Source: Eubacteriales Family XIII. Incertae Sedis bacterium (GTDB lineage Bacteria; Bacillota; Clostridia; Peptostreptococcales; Anaerovoracaceae). Taken from it: a DNA stretch of 7,237 nucleotides. The stretch lies in contig JAITAX010000013.1 in the NCBI GenBank assembly GCA_031283865.1, positions 1 through 7,237 on the forward strand. The letters run 5' to 3'. Position numbers and translations under genes: made by a program. Positions 6,393 through 7,237 of this stretch are shown here, one piece after another. The notes under the pieces were generated by a model. The model made no database searches. It saw nothing but the letters and a program-made list of their open reading frames with translations, and was not told the DNA's origin. Position 1 is the first letter of the stretch, and each line of letters starts with the position of its first letter.

Positions 6393-7237
6393 TCACAGCG
6401 CAACCGTCCATCCGTATTTGTCGGGCAGCTCGCCCGTCTGTATGCCCGTAATCGCATCGTAAAGCCGTTTCGAGAGCGCGCCGATGTCGCCTCTGTTGAT
6501 CTGAATCTCCCGATCTTTCCAGCGCATATCCCCCACGGGGGAGATCACCGTGGCGGTCCCGCTGGCGAACACCTCTGAGAGCTTTCCGTCGTCGTAAGCC
6601 TGGAAAACAGAATCGATTGTAAAACGCTCCTCGCGCACGGGTACGCCCCAGTCTCGCAGCAGCGTGAGCACGGAGTCGCGCGTGATGCCGGGCAATATGG
6701 TACCCGTCAGCGGCGCCGTGAACACCTCCCCGTCGATCACGAAGAAAGCGTTCGAAGTGCCGATCTCCTCCACGTATCTGCGCTCCGCGCCGTCGAGCCA
6801 CAGCACCTGCGAAAAACCCATCGCGTGCGCTTTTTCCTGAGACTTCAAACCCGCCGCGTAATTCCCGCCGACTTTGGCCTGCCCCGTTCCGCCGACGACG
6901 GAACGCGCGTATTCATCCTCGACGAATATGCGCGTGGGCGCCAGACCGCTCTTGTAATACGAGCCGACGGGCGACAGGATGATCGCGAAGGTATACTGCT
7001 TGGCGGGACGCACGCCGAGAAAGGGCTCCGTCGCGAAGATGAAGGGCCTGATGTAGAGCGAGGTCCCGTCCTTGTTCGGCACCCAATCGCGCTCCACGTT
7101 CACGAGTTGCTTGATCGCGGCGACGAACAGATCGCCGTCGATCTGCGGAATGCAGAGTCTGTCGTTCGTGGCGTTCGTGCGCTTCGCGTTCATATCGGGA
7201 CGGAAGAGCCGTATAGCGCCGTCCTTCGTGCGATAGG
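6393..7237 (-). CDS. ilvE: Branched-chain amino-acid aminotransferase, 5' end beyond the window
   Basis: PLP enzyme of fold type IV that transfers the amino group between glutamate and the keto acids of valine, leucine and isoleucine (EC 2.6.1.42). The frame stays open to the right edge: before the Met at 7193 it reads YRTKDGAIRLFRPD, a conserved stretch of this family, so that Met is internal. Of the usual 340-360 aa, 280 are visible. Motifs by visible residue: FRPDMNAKRTNATNDRLCIP (11-30), SLYIRPFIFATEP (59-71), ILSPVGSYY (86-94), GQAKVGGNYAAG (118-129) with the probable PLP lysine at 121, YVEEIGTSNAFFV (154-166), LPGITRDSVL (183-192) and EVFASGTATVISPVG (221-235). These match the longer 'type II' group shared with eukaryotic BCATs rather than the shorter E. 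coli type. ilvH follows after 27 nt on the same strand. The start, ribosome binding site and promoter lie outside the window. Confidence 0.96.
   Translation of the reverse strand, partial: YRTKDGAIRLFRPDMNAKRTNATNDRLCIPQIDGDLFVAAIKQLVNVERDWVPNKDGTSLYIRPFIFATEPFLGVRPAKQYTFAIILSPVGSYYKSGLAPTRIFVEDEYARSVVGGTGQAKVGGNYAAGLKSQEKAHAMGFSQVLWLDGAERRYVEEIGTSNAFFVIDGEVFTAPLTGTILPGITRDSVLTLLRDWGVPVREERFTIDSVFQAYDDGKLSEVFASGTATVISPVGDMRWKDREIQINRGDIGALSKRLYDAITGIQTGELPDKYGWTVAL

Noticed and set aside
5994..6578. Forward open frame of 194 codons across ilvH and the ilvE end
   Set aside because: It is antisense to two clear genes and crosses their junction, with no family resemblance.
6393..7193. ATG at 7193 as the ilvE start
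   Set aside because: Conserved family sequence (YRTKDGAIRLFRPD) continues in frame to the window edge, so this Met is internal and the gene is cut by the window.

Overview
The window reads as chromosomal housekeeping and central-metabolism DNA from a bacterium of fairly high G+C (about 60% by eye). Strong AGGAGG-type ribosome binding sites, a eukaryotic-type hexokinase and a stand-alone class I glutaminyl-tRNA synthetase all fit some anaerobic Bacillota (Clostridia-like) or another gut or anaerobic lineage. This taxonomic guess is weak because no rRNA or other marker is present.

Bases 1-249 hold no convincing gene. They carry two sets of 11-bp-period direct repeats, a 17-bp inverted repeat, a plausible extended -10 promoter and a strong ribosome binding site. 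From 250 to 5834 four genes run rightward with short gaps or overlap: glutaminyl-tRNA synthetase (glnS), NAD-type malic enzyme, class II fumarase (fumC, overlapping the malic enzyme end) and a hexokinase with a probable TTG start. This looks like one transcription unit. Malic enzyme and fumarase together link pyruvate, malate and fumarate. Hexokinase feeds glucose into the glycolysis that supplies pyruvate.

From the right edge back to 5880 two genes run leftward: a branched-chain amino-acid aminotransferase (ilvE, its 5' end cut off by the window edge) and the acetolactate synthase regulatory subunit (ilvH), 27 nt apart. They catalyse the last step, and control the first step, of valine/leucine/isoleucine synthesis. 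The two blocks converge at 5835-5879, where a short GC hairpin lies.

I found no mobile element, CRISPR array, tRNA, rRNA, defence system or clearly novel system. The points worth a second look are small: the 11-bp repeat array that places TGA in all three forward frames, two in-frame 12-bp tandem duplications in neighbouring genes, the unusual hexokinase start, and an ilvH that follows ilvE rather than a catalytic-subunit gene.
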